Source: Streptomyces canus
Lineage (GTDB): Bacteria > Actinomycetota > Actinomycetes > Streptomycetales > Streptomycetaceae
Direction: 5' to 3'
Assembly (NCBI RefSeq): GCF_030815415.1
Contig: NZ_JAUSWW010000001.1
Coordinates: 2,604,001-2,668,000 of the forward strand
Length of the DNA: 64,000 nucleotides
Positions 1-11,704 of the stretch are shown here, in pieces. The position numbers were made by a program, and so were the translations under genes. The notes under the pieces are model-generated. The model was not told where the DNA came from and did not search any database. It saw only the letters and a list, made by a program, of their open reading frames with translations. Position 1 is the first letter of the stretch, and each line of letters begins with the position of its first letter.

Positions 1-443
1 TTGCCGCGGCGGTAGCGGTCGATGGACCGGTCGATCGTGTACGGGTCGACGACCGGCGCCGGATCGACGCCGCCCAGGCGGTCCCGCAGCGAGGGCAGGC
101 CGTGGCGGCGCAGCTCCGCCGAGAGCAGGGTCAGGTCGAAGGCCGCGTTGTAGGCGACGACCGGGACCCCCGTCTTCCAGTAGGTCGCCAGGACGTCGGC
201 GATGGCGTCCGCGACCTGGTCGGCCGGGCGGCCCTCGGTGGCCGCGCGTTCATTGCTGATCCCGTGGACCGCCACCGCGTCCGCGGGGATCTCCACGCCC
301 GGGTCCGCCAGCCATTCGCGGTGCCCTATGGGCTGTCCCGCCCTGACCTCGATCACGGCCCCCGTCACGATGCGCGCCTCGCGCGGATCGGTTCCGGTCG
401 TCTCCAGGTCGAAGCCGATCAGCAGCTCCTGGTGCCAGCCCAT
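1..443 (-). CDS. DnaQ-like 3'-5' exonuclease, partial (C-terminus beyond left edge)
   Basis: The start codon is ATG at 443 and 147 codons are visible before the left edge; no stop is reached. The protein begins MGWHQELLIGFDLETTGTDP. FDLETTG (residues 11-17) is the Exo I motif of DEDD exonucleases with metal-binding Asp12 and Glu14. AYNAAFDLTLL (97-107) is the Exo II motif with Asp103. The Exo III motif should lie beyond the edge. Such proteins remove 3' nucleotides, either as a polymerase III epsilon-type proofreader or as a stand-alone nuclease. The family is clear; the exact role is not, because the DEDDh/DEDDy distinction needs the missing part. Confidence 0.85.
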   Translation of the reverse strand, partial: MGWHQELLIGFDLETTGTDPREARIVTGAVIEVRAGQPIGHREWLADPGVEIPADAVAVHGISNERAATEGRPADQVADAIADVLATYWKTGVPVVAYNAAFDLTLLSAELRRHGLPSLRDRLGGVDPAPVVDPYTIDRSIDRYRRG

Positions 444-540
444 GCGGCGGCCCCCCTTCTTGGTGGTGCTTTCCCCCAGTGGTCTCCACGATCCCATGCG
501 CCACTGACAATCAGAGGACCGCGTTCCGCTTACGGAACTT

Positions 541-1782
541 TCAGGACACCGGCCGTGAATCCACCCAAGACGTTTCGAACTCCTCGCGGTAGGTCGGGAA
601 GAGCCCGCTGTCGTCGATCTCGCCCGGCTTGACGACTTTGTTCCCGTTGCGCAGCACCAGCACCGGCGCCTCCATGCCCCGCGAGCGCCGCAGATAGGAC
701 TGCACGACGGCGACCCCGTCCGCGCCGTCCCCGTCGACGAGGTAGGCGGTGAAGCGCGGTGTCTCGTCGTAGACCTGGATCTCGAAGGCGCCCGGGTCGC
801 GCAGCCGGGACCGCACCCGGCGCATGTGCAGGATGTTCATCTCGACTGCGCGGCTCAACTCACCGCGCTTGATGCCGAGTTCACGCTCGCGCCGTTTGAC
901 GGCACTGGACGCCGGGTTCAGGAACAGCAGCCGGGCCCGGCACCCGGCCTCGGCGAGGCGCAGCAGCCGGCGGCCGGAGAAGTTCTGCACGAGCAGGTTG
1001 AGGCCGATGCCGACGGCGTCGAGACGGCGGGCGCCGCCGAAGATGTCCTCGGCGGGGAACTGGCGCAGCAGCCGTACCCGGTCGGAGTGGACGGCGACCA
1101 CGTCCGCGTACCGGTCGCCGACGAGGTCCTCGACCGCGTCCACGGGCAGCCTGCGCGCGGACGGCACGTCGCCGCCGGCGCCGAGTATCTCCAGCAGTTT
1201 CGCCGAGGCCCGCTCGGCCTGGCCCAGGACGGCCTCGGACAGGGCCCGGTTGCGTGAGACGACGTTCCGGGTCACTTCCAGCTCGTCCAGGGCGAGTTCG
1301 ACGTCCCGGCGGTCGTCGAAGTAGGGCTCGAAGCACGGCCAGTGCTGCACCATCAGTTCGCGCAGCTGCGGCAACGTCAGGAAGCTCAGGACGTTGTCGT
1401 CGGCCGGGTCGAGCAAGTAGCCCTTGCGGCGGCTGACTTCGCGTACGGCGACCGCGCGCTGCACCCACTCCTGGCCGGCCGGTCCCGCGGCGGCGACCAC
1501 CCAGTCGTCGCCGTGGACGGGTTCGTAGATGGGACGCAGAACAGCGGCCACGACCGCGCGCAACCGCTGTTCGACGAGGTTCAGCCAGATGTAGGCCCGG
1601 CCGGCCCGCTGGGCGCGCGTACGCACCTCGCGCCAGGCGTCGGCGTCCCAGTCCAGCTCCGGCCCGATGGAACCGGCGGCGTCCATGGGCCGTGCCAGCG
1701 ACACCGTGCCGGGCGGGACGTCTGCGGAGTTCCCCTCGTGACCCTCGTCACCAGGGGGCAACTCCAGCCCTCCCGAGCCCAC
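541..1782 (-). CDS. SAV_2148 family HEPN domain-containing protein
   Basis: A 413-residue soluble, charged protein with no signal peptide or membrane segment. I recognise it as the Streptomyces SAV_2148 family, annotated as HEPN-like; no biochemical role is known to me. The chosen start is GTG at 1782, giving VGSGGLELPPGDEG, because GGAAGG lies about 9 bases upstream and the frame further upstream is low-complexity and overlaps the hairpin at 1818-1885. A later ATG inside LARPMDAAG is an alternative. Recognisable segments include YIWLNLVEQRL in the N-terminal helical part and LVQNFSGRRLLRLAEAG in the middle. The gene is downstream of the amine oxidase pair but separated from it by a strong hairpin, so it is probably a separate transcript. 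Confidence 0.8.
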   Translation of the reverse strand: MGSGGLELPPGDEGHEGNSADVPPGTVSLARPMDAAGSIGPELDWDADAWREVRTRAQRAGRAYIWLNLVEQRLRAVVAAVLRPIYEPVHGDDWVVAAAGPAGQEWVQRAVAVREVSRRKGYLLDPADDNVLSFLTLPQLRELMVQHWPCFEPYFDDRRDVELALDELEVTRNVVSRNRALSEAVLGQAERASAKLLEILGAGGDVPSARRLPVDAVEDLVGDRYADVVAVHSDRVRLLRQFPAEDIFGGARRLDAVGIGLNLLVQNFSGRRLLRLAEAGCRARLLFLNPASSAVKRRERELGIKRGELSRAVEMNILHMRRVRSRLRDPGAFEIQVYDETPRFTAYLVDGDGADGVAVVQSYLRRSRGMEAPVLVLRNGNKVVKPGEIDDSGLFPTYREEFETSWVDSRPVS

Positions 1783-1817
1783 CCGCGCACCGCCTTCCGC
1801 TCCCCCGAGCCTGCCTG

Positions 1818-1885
1818 GGGGTCTGGCGTCACATGCCCGTCTGCCCGGCCTGCGGGCGGACGACGGGAATGTGACGCCAGACCCC
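1818..1885 (-). terminator. Long hairpin terminator after the amine oxidase gene
   Basis: Perfect 17-nt arms (1818-1834 and 1869-1885, GGGGTCTGGCGTCACAT and its complement) enclose an inner part that is itself partly self-complementary (cccgtc..cccg / cgggcg..gacggg). It lies between the stop of the oxidase gene and the start of the HEPN gene on the same strand. There is no U tract, as is usual for Streptomyces terminators. Confidence 0.7.
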
Positions 1886-1952
1886 ACCCAACGATCAAGG
1901 AAGGGTACTCCGGGAGCGGTCGGCGGTGCAGCCGGATGGACAGGGTCGTTTC

Positions 1953-3278
1953 TCAACTACCGCGGTTCCAGTCGCCGTTCTGCCCGGCGAGGGCGGCGGG
2001 AGTGAGCGGATTCATAGCCGTGACGTCGCGCGGGGCGATGGAGAAGCCCTGCCAGTGGACCGGCATCGGCTGCTGGTCCTCGTCCCGGGCTATGTGGTGG
2101 AAACCGATGTTCATCCAGACCACGGGGTGGGTGAGGGCCTGTCCGTTCACGAACTTGTCGACGGACGAGCCCGATCCGGTGGCGCAGCCGGGCTGGTTCT
2201 CACTGGCGTACTTCTCGCACTTCTTGTACTCGGTGAAGTACACGTCGTGCTGGGTGAAGGGGCGGCCGGAGTACTTGCTGGTGGGTCCGGGGACGAGCTC
2301 GTACGAGCGCGGGTGGCCGTCCTTGTTCTTGCCCGCCGAACTCACCACGCGCCACCAGCGCATGTTCTTGCTGTCGCCCGCCAGTTCCTTGGTCACCGTG
2401 GTGCGGGTGGTCTTGGCGGTCGGGCCGTTGCCGGCGCCGGCCGGGGCGGTGACCTTCGAGTCGTACTGCTCGACCTTCGCCTTGGAGGAACCGTCGAGGG
2501 CGAAGTCGAGCTTCCAGAAGACGTTGTGGCTGTGGCTGTCCGCCTTGGCCGCGGCGCCCTTGCCGATCGGCCAGCTGCGGCCGTCACCGGCGTCGTAGTC
2601 GTACGGCGAAAGGCTGCCGGTCGCGCCGACGTTCATGTGGACGGTGCCGTCGTCCTGGAAGCGCCACTCGGTGATGTACTCGTACCAGTCGACCTTGTTG
2701 ACCGTGTAGACGAGCAGGTCCTTGCCCTGCGCCTGGTAGACCGTGTTGCCCTGCTCGTAGTTCATGAGGCGGTAGGCGTGGCCGCGGGTCTTGGTGGTGG
2801 TGCACAGGCCCTTGATGTTCGGGTCCTGGTAGTACGAGGTGTTCTTGACCTTGACCGTCTTGATCGTGCCGCCGGGGCACTCCGCGGCGGTCATGTTCAT
2901 CAGACCGTCGCCGAAGTTGTACGTCGTCAGGTCGTTGTACTCGCTCCTGCCGTCGTCGTACGGCACGTGGATCTGAGCGAGCCTGGCGCTGTTGAGGACC
3001 TTGATCGGCTTGGTCTCGCCGGGCGGCTGGTAGGAGATGTCCTCCAGGACGATCCCGGCCTTGCTCTCGAAGCGCCAGCACATCCGCCAGGTCGTGCCGG
3101 AGGCGAGCTTCTTCTCGATCTGGTACGCCGTGCTGCAGTCGGCGGCCGCCGCGGTCGGGGCGGCCTTCGGCTGGGCGGTGGCCGGGCCCGCACCGGTGGT
3201 CATGCCGGCCGCCAGGGCCATCACGGCGACACCCAGGAGCGTCCCCCTGCGGGCACGGCTCATTCTGTTCACACGCAT
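1953..3278 (-). CDS. Secreted copper amine oxidase catalytic (D4) domain protein
   Basis: A 441-residue protein with an N-terminal export signal (about residues 1-36, ending ATA). The rest matches the catalytic domain of copper amine oxidases, which oxidise primary amines to aldehydes with release of ammonia and H2O2. By motif alignment to the Arthrobacter enzyme I see VPYDD (105-109, catalytic-base Asp109), WYEY (198-201, Tyr199 at the topaquinone precursor position), HSH (249-251, two Cu ligands) and GFHHIARDED (392-401, third Cu ligand His395). Family enzymes are about 640 residues because D2 and D3 domains precede the catalytic domain; here they are absent and appear to be in the gene upstream (3335-4162). 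A purine-rich site (AAGGGAG) precedes the ATG at 3278, and the 56-base gap suggests an operon. Confidence 0.8.
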   Translation of the reverse strand: MRVNRMSRARRGTLLGVAVMALAAGMTTGAGPATAQPKAAPTAAAADCSTAYQIEKKLASGTTWRMCWRFESKAGIVLEDISYQPPGETKPIKVLNSARLAQIHVPYDDGRSEYNDLTTYNFGDGLMNMTAAECPGGTIKTVKVKNTSYYQDPNIKGLCTTTKTRGHAYRLMNYEQGNTVYQAQGKDLLVYTVNKVDWYEYITEWRFQDDGTVHMNVGATGSLSPYDYDAGDGRSWPIGKGAAAKADSHSHNVFWKLDFALDGSSKAKVEQYDSKVTAPAGAGNGPTAKTTRTTVTKELAGDSKNMRWWRVVSSAGKNKDGHPRSYELVPGPTSKYSGRPFTQHDVYFTEYKKCEKYASENQPGCATGSGSSVDKFVNGQALTHPVVWMNIGFHHIARDEDQQPMPVHWQGFSIAPRDVTAMNPLTPAALAGQNGDWNRGS

Positions 3279-3334
3279 GAAGAAATGACTCCCTTACAGG
3301 AGGTACGAAGGGGAAAAGTGAACGGGCGGGCGGC

Positions 3335-4162
3335 TCAGCCGCGGACGATCTCGACGACCTTGCGGGTGCTCAGGTCGATGACCAGGTCCCGGGTGTCGAT
3401 CCACGGTCCGTTCTTGACCTTCGGGGTCAGCGTCGCGCAGCGGTGCTCGCCGCAGGCGGTGAGCGCGGCGGGCCGGATCCCCGGGTTCGCCCGGAAGACC
3501 ATGCTGTTCAGCTGGAGCTGGTCCGGCGAGGTGAGCTCCTTGCCGGTGGCGTCCTTGTAGTCGCCCTTCAGCCCCGCGGACAGCGGGTCGGCGAGCAGCA
3601 GCCGGGCCGCCTCGGCCGTCTCGGCCCGGCTCAGCGGCGGCTGTACGCCGTGGCTGGTGGAGGTCCCCTCGACCTTGCCGGTGTCGAGATTGACGGTCCG
3701 GGTGACGAGGGTGTCGTCCTTGTAGTCGTAGTACGTCACGTCGGCGCGTCGCGGCGCGTCCGGGTCGTCCAGCTCGCTCGTCTCGGGGTCGGCGAGGTCG
3801 ATGCCGAGCTGCTGCGGGCCGCGGTCCCCGTCGACGTCCTCACTGGCGTTGAACAGCTGCCGGTTGAGGGCGAGTTTCGCGACCCGTTCCATCTCGTCGT
3901 CGGTCAGCGGGTCGCGGCCCGTGCCCTTGTCGCCCTCGGCGGGGGCTTCCTCGACGACGCCCGGCGCACCGGCCGAACCCTGTGTCTCCTGGTCCTGCTG
4001 CTGCCCGGCGGCGGCCGCCTGGCCACCCCCCTTGGTGCCCCCCGTTTCGTCGGCCCCGGCCGTGCCCGGCAGGGTGATTCCGACCATCACGGCGGTCGAG
4101 GCCACCGCGATGGCCGCACCGGCCACCACCTTGCCAAGGTGGCGGCGCACTATTTCGCGCAC
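3335..4162 (-). CDS. Exported protein resembling amine oxidase N2/N3 domains
   Basis: A 275-residue protein starting at GTG 4162, chosen because GGGGGAAA lies just upstream. It has a basic N-terminus, a hydrophobic export or anchor segment (about 11-37) and a Gly/Gln/Ala-rich linker to about residue 83. The folded part starts LTDDEMERVAKLAL (86-99), followed by a strand pattern YYDYKDDTLVTRTVNLDTGKV (about 144-164) and PLSRAETAEAARLLLADP (176-193). The order and residue patterns resemble the N2 and N3 accessory domains of copper amine oxidases. With the catalytic-domain gene directly downstream, I infer that the two products form one split oxidase. The protein could instead be an unrelated exported protein; sequence similarity is weak. 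Confidence 0.6.
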   Translation of the reverse strand: MREIVRRHLGKVVAGAAIAVASTAVMVGITLPGTAGADETGGTKGGGQAAAAGQQQDQETQGSAGAPGVVEEAPAEGDKGTGRDPLTDDEMERVAKLALNRQLFNASEDVDGDRGPQQLGIDLADPETSELDDPDAPRRADVTYYDYKDDTLVTRTVNLDTGKVEGTSTSHGVQPPLSRAETAEAARLLLADPLSAGLKGDYKDATGKELTSPDQLQLNSMVFRANPGIRPAALTACGEHRCATLTPKVKNGPWIDTRDLVIDLSTRKVVEIVRG

Positions 4163-4342
4163 GTCTTTCCCCCTGCTCCCCCTGGTCACGGGAGTATGTG
4201 ATTGCCCCACAGGTCTGTGCACACCACGTATGCACCGGTCGATCGGTAAGAGGGGCGTAAGTCATGGGTGGTTCCATCACTTTCGGGGAGACTCGAGGTC
4301 AAGGCGCCCCGGCGGCGGGCACGAGCTGAAAGAGTCGTATCC

Positions 4343-6456
<2,114 letters not shown>

Positions 6457-6460
<4 letters not shown>

Positions 6461-7630
6461 GAGCCGCCCGTCCGGGGACCGCCGGTGGGCACGCGCGCGT
6501 GGAGCGTGCTTCCGGCGTCCCGGACGTACGGCGTCGGCCTCGCCGTCAGCGCGATCGCGAGGGCCTGGCCGCCGACCAGGGCGCTCGTCGCGAAGGCCAT
6601 CGCCTCGGCGAGCCGCGTCGGCGGCACCGCTCGCTCGGTGAGCCCGAACACCGTGATGAGGTGCGGGGCGTAGGCGACACCGAGGACGGTGACGGACCGC
6701 CTAGAGGGCGACCAGGCCGTCCGTCCACAGCAGGGGCAGGGAAAGCGCGAAGGCGGCGGCGGTGGCCGTCCGCCAGCGTGTCGCGAGCGGGACGCGCGCG
6801 GGTACGGCGGCCATGGACAGGCCCGCGACGGCGCTCATCACTCCCATGGCGGCGCAGACGAGCCCCGCCTGGTCGGGCTGTCCGAGGCGTTCGGTGAGCG
6901 CGGTGATGCCTGCCTGGCAGGCGCCGAACATGGCGACCCTGGAGGGCGAGGGCGGCGCGTAGGGCGTGGACGGAACGGGGGACACGGGGTCGGGCGGCGG
7001 GGGTGGGTGACGTGGCTGTGGGGGTGGCCTCTCGCGCCGCCGTCGGATGCAGTGCGAAGCCGGTTCCGCACACGGCCACCGACACCGCGGCGGCGCCCAG
7101 CGCGTGGGCCGGGTGGGCCAGGACCGCGGCGAGGCCGACCAGGGCGGGGCCGAGGACGAAGGAGATCTCGTCCAGGGTGCTCTCGAAGACAGGGCGGTGG
7201 CGACCGTGGTGTCGGGGGCGTCCGCGCGGCGGGCCAGGGCGATCAGGCGGGCCCGGGGGCCGATCTGCGGTACGGTCGCGCCCGCCGTCGCGCCGAGGAC
7301 CGCCAGGAGCGGTGTGAACAGGCCGCCCGGCGCTCCGGCGACCAGCGCCGTGATCGCCAGGGTGTTGACGAGGGAGAAGACGAGCACGACCGTCCGCTGA
7401 CCGCGCCGGTCGGCGAGCCGGCCCACCAGCGGCCCGCAGGCCACCTGGCCGAGCGCCGGCGCACCGCAGGTCAGCCCCGCGGCGGTCAGCGAACCCCTGG
7501 TGCGGGCGACGAGCAGCACGCTGCCGAACTGGATGGTCGCCGTCGGCAGTCGGCCCAGGAAGGACACGACCGGCAGCAGTGGCCCGGTCAGGCCGATGAC
7601 CTCGCGGTAGGCGCGCCCCATGGTCCCCAT
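6457..7630 (-). pseudogene. MFS transporter, frameshifted
   Basis: The expected start is ATG 7630 (MGTMGRAYREVIGLTGP). Transmembrane-rich MFS sequence continues to about 7190 and then changes frame near 7186-7190 (...VATALS / FESTLDEISFVLGP). It changes again near 6935-6960 (before VAMFGACQAGITALTE) and once more after ...LWTDGLVAL, where an in-frame TAG at 6702-6704 interrupts it. The last part (VFGLTERAVPPTRLAEAMAFATSALVGG) runs to the stop at 6457. All parts are still recognisable, so decay is recent or the breaks are sequencing errors. A functional transporter is not expected from this sequence. It is divergent from treY with an 81-base gap. Confidence 0.75.
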
Positions 7631-7711
7631 CGCTCGAAGCCGGCCACGCGCGCGGGGGGACGTGCACGGACCGATGACACGAAAGACGGTGGGGCGGGTA
7701 CGTAGGTTTGC

Positions 7712-10072
7712 ATGACACCTGAGCGACCCGACCCGGTGGTGCCCACCGCCACATACCGGCTCCAGCTCCAGCCCGAGTTCCCCTTCGACGCCGCGGCGGC
7801 CGCCGTGCCCCACCTGGCCGCGCTCGGCGTCTCGCATCTGCACCTGTCCCCCGTCCTGGAGGCGGTCCCCGGCTCCGCGCACGGCTACGACGTCGTCGAC
7901 CACGCGCGCGTACGGGCCGAACTGGGCGGCGAGGAGGGGCTGCGCGCGCTGGCCGGCACCGCGCGGGAGCACGGGCTCGGCCTGGTCGTGGACATCGTGC
8001 CGAACCACATGGCCATGGCCCCGCGCCACAACCGGGCCCTGTGGGAGGTGCTCAGGGAGGGCCCCAAGTCGCCGTACGCGCGATGGTTCGACATCGACTG
8101 GGAGGCCCAGGGCGGACAGGTGCTGCTGCCGGTCCTGGGAGGTCCGCTCGGCTCGGTCATCGGTGACCTGCGGGTCGACGGCGACGTCCTGCGCTACCAC
8201 GACCACGTCTTCCCGTTGCGCGAGGGCACCGGGGAACTGCCGCTGCCGCGGCTCCTGGACGCGCAGTGGTACCGCCCGGCGTGGTGGCGGCTGGCCCGTA
8301 CCGAGCTCAACTACCGGCGCTTCTTCAGCATCTCGGAGCTCATCGGGGTGCGGGTGGAGGACCCGGAGGTGTTCGAGGCCACCCACGCCAAGATCCTCCA
8401 GCTGCTCCACGAGGGCGTCGTCGACGGGCTGCGGATCGACCACCCCGACGGGCTCGCCGACCCCGACGCGTATCTGCGCAGGCTGCACGAGGCGACCGGC
8501 GGCCGCTGGACGGTCGTGGAGAAGATCCTGGCGGACGGCGAGCCGCTGCCGGCGTCCTGGCCGGTCGCGGGCACCACCGGGTACGACGCCCTGCGGCACA
8601 TCGACGGCGTGCTCACGGACCCGGCCGGGTTCGGCGAACTCCTCGGCCAGTACCGGCGGTTCGCGGCCCCGCAGACGGACCGGGGCGGAGACTGGCAGGC
8701 GACGGTGCGGCGGGCGGCGTACAAGGTGCTCGCGCACGAGCTGGCCGCCGAGACCGAGCGGCTGACCCGGGTGGCGGTCCGGCTGTGCGCCACGTCCCCG
8801 GAGCCCGCGCTGCGCGACCGCGCGCCCTGGGCGCTGCGCACCGCTCTGCAGGAGCTGCTGGTCCGCATGGAGGTCTACCGGCCCTACGGCTCCGTCGACG
8901 CCGCCTCCGTCGTCACCGAGGAGGCCGCCGAGGAGGCCCGGCAGGCGTTCGTGGTGCCCGAGGAGGCCGGCGCGGTGGACGTGGTCCGTGATCTGGTGCT
9001 GGGGCGGGGGGGTGAGGGGCCCGAGCACGTGGAGTTCGGGACCAGGTTCGCGCAGACCTCGTCGGCGCTGCGGGCCAAGTCCGTGGAGGACACGGCGTTC
9101 TACCGCTATGTGCCGCTGCTGTCGGCGACGGAGGTGGGCGGGAATCCGGGCGCACCCGCGGTGTCCCCGGACGACTTCCACGCGTACTGCGCGCGCGTGC
9201 AGCGCGACTGGCCGGCGACCGGCACGGTCGTGTCGACGCACGACACCAAGCGCAGCGCCGACGTACGGGCCGCGCTGGCCGTGCTCACCGAGTGCCCGCA
9301 GCGCTGGGCCGACGTCCTGGCCGAGGTGACCCGCACCGGCGAGGGGGTGCCGGACGCGCAGGTGGCGTGGGCGGCCTGGCAGACGGTGTTCGGGCTCGGC
9401 CCGGCGGACGCGGAGCGGGTGCAGCAGGCGCTGCTGAAGCATGTGCGCGAGGCCGGGCTGTACACGAGCTGGACGGAACAGGAGCCGCCGTACGAGGACG
9501 CGGTGGCGGCCTTTGTCGCGGCGGGGCCGTCCGGGGCGCCGGGCGAGCACGTGGCGGCCTTCCGGAACGCGCTGGGGCCGTCCGTCCGGGCGAACATGCT
9601 CGGCACGGCGCTGCTCCATCTGACCATGCCGGGGGTGCCCGACATCTACCAGGGCACGGAGGCCGAGTACCGGGCCCTGGTGGATCCGGACAACCGCCGG
9701 CCCGTGCGGTTCCCGCCCGAGGAGCCCGGCGAGAAGGGCGCCCTCACCGCGGCGGCACTGCACCTGCGCGCCCGGCGCCCCGCCGCGTTCGGCGACTCGG
9801 CGACGTACGCCCCGCTGACCGCCGAGGGCCCGGCGGCGGCCCACTGCCTGGCGTTCGCCCGCTCCGGGGATGTCGTCACCGCCGTGACCCGGCTGTCGCT
9901 GCGGCTGGCGGAGGAGGGCGGCTGGCGCGAGACCCGATTGCCACTGCCACCGGGACGATGGGCCGATGTCCTGTCTCCGGGAAGGGAGTTCACGGGGCAC
10001 GTGCGCGTGGCGGAGCTCTTCGAGGGGCTGCCGGTGGCGTTGCTGGAGCGGGTGGAAGGGGACCGCGACTGA
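7712..10072 (+). CDS. treY: Malto-oligosyltrehalose synthase TreY (GH13)
   Basis: A 786-residue protein starting at ATG 7712 with GTAGG upstream. TreY rearranges the reducing-end alpha-1,4 bond of malto-oligosaccharides to alpha-1,1, giving maltooligosyl-trehalose. The N-terminus TATYRLQLQPEFPFDAA, DIVPNHMA near residue 94, GLRIDHPDGLADP near 241 (nucleophile Asp), VVEKIL near 269 (acid Glu) and STHDTKRSADVRA near 509 are the family's conserved blocks. The length is normal. It works with GlgX (upstream) and TreZ (14393-16138) in the cytoplasm. The C-terminal part (GMSCLAFARS-like beta domain) is complete. Confidence 0.95.
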   Translation: MTPERPDPVVPTATYRLQLQPEFPFDAAAAAVPHLAALGVSHLHLSPVLEAVPGSAHGYDVVDHARVRAELGGEEGLRALAGTAREHGLGLVVDIVPNHMAMAPRHNRALWEVLREGPKSPYARWFDIDWEAQGGQVLLPVLGGPLGSVIGDLRVDGDVLRYHDHVFPLREGTGELPLPRLLDAQWYRPAWWRLARTELNYRRFFSISELIGVRVEDPEVFEATHAKILQLLHEGVVDGLRIDHPDGLADPDAYLRRLHEATGGRWTVVEKILADGEPLPASWPVAGTTGYDALRHIDGVLTDPAGFGELLGQYRRFAAPQTDRGGDWQATVRRAAYKVLAHELAAETERLTRVAVRLCATSPEPALRDRAPWALRTALQELLVRMEVYRPYGSVDAASVVTEEAAEEARQAFVVPEEAGAVDVVRDLVLGRGGEGPEHVEFGTRFAQTSSALRAKSVEDTAFYRYVPLLSATEVGGNPGAPAVSPDDFHAYCARVQRDWPATGTVVSTHDTKRSADVRAALAVLTECPQRWADVLAEVTRTGEGVPDAQVAWAAWQTVFGLGPADAERVQQALLKHVREAGLYTSWTEQEPPYEDAVAAFVAAGPSGAPGEHVAAFRNALGPSVRANMLGTALLHLTMPGVPDIYQGTEAEYRALVDPDNRRPVRFPPEEPGEKGALTAAALHLRARRPAAFGDSATYAPLTAEGPAAAHCLAFARSGDVVTAVTRLSLRLAEEGGWRETRLPLPPGRWADVLSPGREFTGHVRVAELFEGLPVALLERVEGDRD

Positions 10073-10431
10073 AGCGGGCCCGCGAACTCGCCTCGGGCGT
10101 GGGCGCCTTCGCCGCACGCCGTCGTACGGCCCGGCCCACCGGCTCGTGACCGCGTGCGCTCCCGGAGCCGGGCCGGGCGGCCGGCGCGCGGTGACGGGCG
10201 GCGGCGCACGCTCGGCCACGCCGTGAACGGCCACCGGAACCGGTCCGGGCCTGCGCCCCGGAGTCCGGGCCCCGACCCGTCCGGCCCCGGCACCCCCGCC
10301 GGCACCAACGGCCCTTCCCCCTGGCGGTAAATGCATCCGGGCGCCCCCTGGGGGCTCCCCCGTTGCGCGCTTGACACTTCACAGAGGGCGTGGGGTACTG
10401 CGGATTGCGAAGCCGGGCGGATGTGTCGGGG
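10073..10431. other. Intergenic region, no gene; possible promoter
   Basis: This GC-rich spacer between treY and the first M14 gene has no frame with plausible coding character. TTGACA at 10371-10376 is a candidate -35 element for the downstream gene; a matching -10 hexamer is not clear. A short palindrome CCCCCTGGGGG lies near 10344. Confidence 0.4.
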
Positions 10432-11682
10432 GTGAGTCTCCTGCCGGAGCTGCGCTACCCCACAGTGACCGAAATCCTCACGTCCGCACGGGCGTTGGCC
10501 GCTCGCCGCCCCGCTCTCTGCACCCTGCGCGAGGTCGGCCGGTCCCGGGCCGGCAGACCTCTGCATCTGCTGTCCGTGGGCCGTGCCCGGCGTGCCGTGC
10601 TCGTCGTCGCCGGCGCCCACTCCAACGAGCCGACCGGCGGTGCGACCCTCCTCGACGTCGCCGAACGGGTACTGAACGAAAGGGAGTTGAGGTTCGGAAC
10701 GTCCTGGCACTTCCTGCTGTGCGCGGATCCCGACGGGGCGAGCCTGCACCACACGCCCGCGCCGCGCAGCCTGTTCGACTACCACCTGGGTTTCTTCCGG
10801 CCCGCCGGCCACGAGCAGCCGGAGTGGTCCCCGGCGGTGCTGCCGCCGGACCGGCTGCCACCGGAGACCCGGGCCCTGACCGGCGTCATCGACGAGTTGC
10901 GCCCCTACCTCCAGGTGACCCTGCACGGCACCGACCTGGGCGGCAGCTGGGTGCAGTTGACGAAGGACATCCCCGGACTCGCGGAGCCGTTCGCCAAGTC
11001 CGCGGCGGAGCTGAACATCCCGGTGGAGCGGGGCGCCTCGGACGCCGCGGGCTGGCCCGCGTCCGGGCCCGGGGTGCATGTGATGCCGGCGCCGGGCGCG
11101 GGGGCGGCGTACCCGAGCATGCCGGACGACGCGCGCAACAGCACCTGGTACCACGCGCACCGCTACGGCGGACTGACCGCGATCGTCGAGGTGCCGATGT
11201 GGGCGAGCGACCTGGTCGACGACCCGGCACCGCATCCGGCCCCGGCCGTCGCGCTGCGACGCCTGGCGGGGCGGCTGCTGCAGGACACGCGGCAGGTGGA
11301 GCGGGTGCTCGCCGACGTCACACCGCGCCTGCCGGAGGTCGAGGGGCCGCTGCTGCGAGCCTCCAGGTGGGGCCTGGAGCTGGTGCCGGGACTGGCCGCG
11401 GACTGGATGCACACCCCGCCCGCCGACACCACGCGCGCGTACGTGGGCAGCGTGGACGCGTTCGCGCGCCGGCTGCCGCTGCGGGCGGCGTCGATGCTGC
11501 TGCGGGTGCTGCTGGAACACGACGACCGTGCGGCGCCCCGTCTGGAGCGGTTGGTGGCGTCCTGGAGCGAGGCCTTCGCGGACCGTTTCCGGGCCCGCTG
11601 GGTGCCGTTGGAGCGCCAGATCGAGCACCAGTCCCGCACGGTGGTGGCGGCGGCGATCCACGCGCGCGCGAGGGGCGTCTGA
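10432..11682 (+). CDS. M14 family zinc carboxypeptidase (copy 1)
   Basis: A 416-residue protein from GTG 10432 (VSLLPELRYPTV). The start is set by comparison with the paralogue at 12130-13479, which begins at the same place; GTG 10390 would lengthen it by 14 residues but would overlap the putative promoter. Zinc ligands are visible as HSNEPTGG (His63, Glu66) and LHGTDLGG (third His, about residue 164), and the catalytic Glu is in AIVEVPMW (about 248). M14 enzymes remove C-terminal residues or cleave cell-wall peptides. There is no clear signal peptide, so it appears cytoplasmic or non-classically exported. It converges on the SSI/M14 copy 2 operon, which carries its closest relative in the window. 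Confidence 0.85.
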   Translation: MSLLPELRYPTVTEILTSARALAARRPALCTLREVGRSRAGRPLHLLSVGRARRAVLVVAGAHSNEPTGGATLLDVAERVLNERELRFGTSWHFLLCADPDGASLHHTPAPRSLFDYHLGFFRPAGHEQPEWSPAVLPPDRLPPETRALTGVIDELRPYLQVTLHGTDLGGSWVQLTKDIPGLAEPFAKSAAELNIPVERGASDAAGWPASGPGVHVMPAPGAGAAYPSMPDDARNSTWYHAHRYGGLTAIVEVPMWASDLVDDPAPHPAPAVALRRLAGRLLQDTRQVERVLADVTPRLPEVEGPLLRASRWGLELVPGLAADWMHTPPADTTRAYVGSVDAFARRLPLRAASMLLRVLLEHDDRAAPRLERLVASWSEAFADRFRARWVPLERQIEHQSRTVVAAAIHARARGV

Positions 11683-11704
11683 GCCCCGCCGCCACCGGCC
11701 GGAC

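Noticed and set aside
6701..10336. A very long open frame on the strand opposite treY
   Set aside because: It has no recognisable family except where it overlaps the MFS remnant; it is the stop-free antisense of a GC-rich gene. Similar antisense frames opposite glgX, the conservon sensors and fxsT were rejected for the same reason.
10371..10401. A full vegetative promoter before the first M14 gene
   Set aside because: TTGACA is good, but no -10 hexamer of the TANNNT type is found at 16-19 bases spacing.
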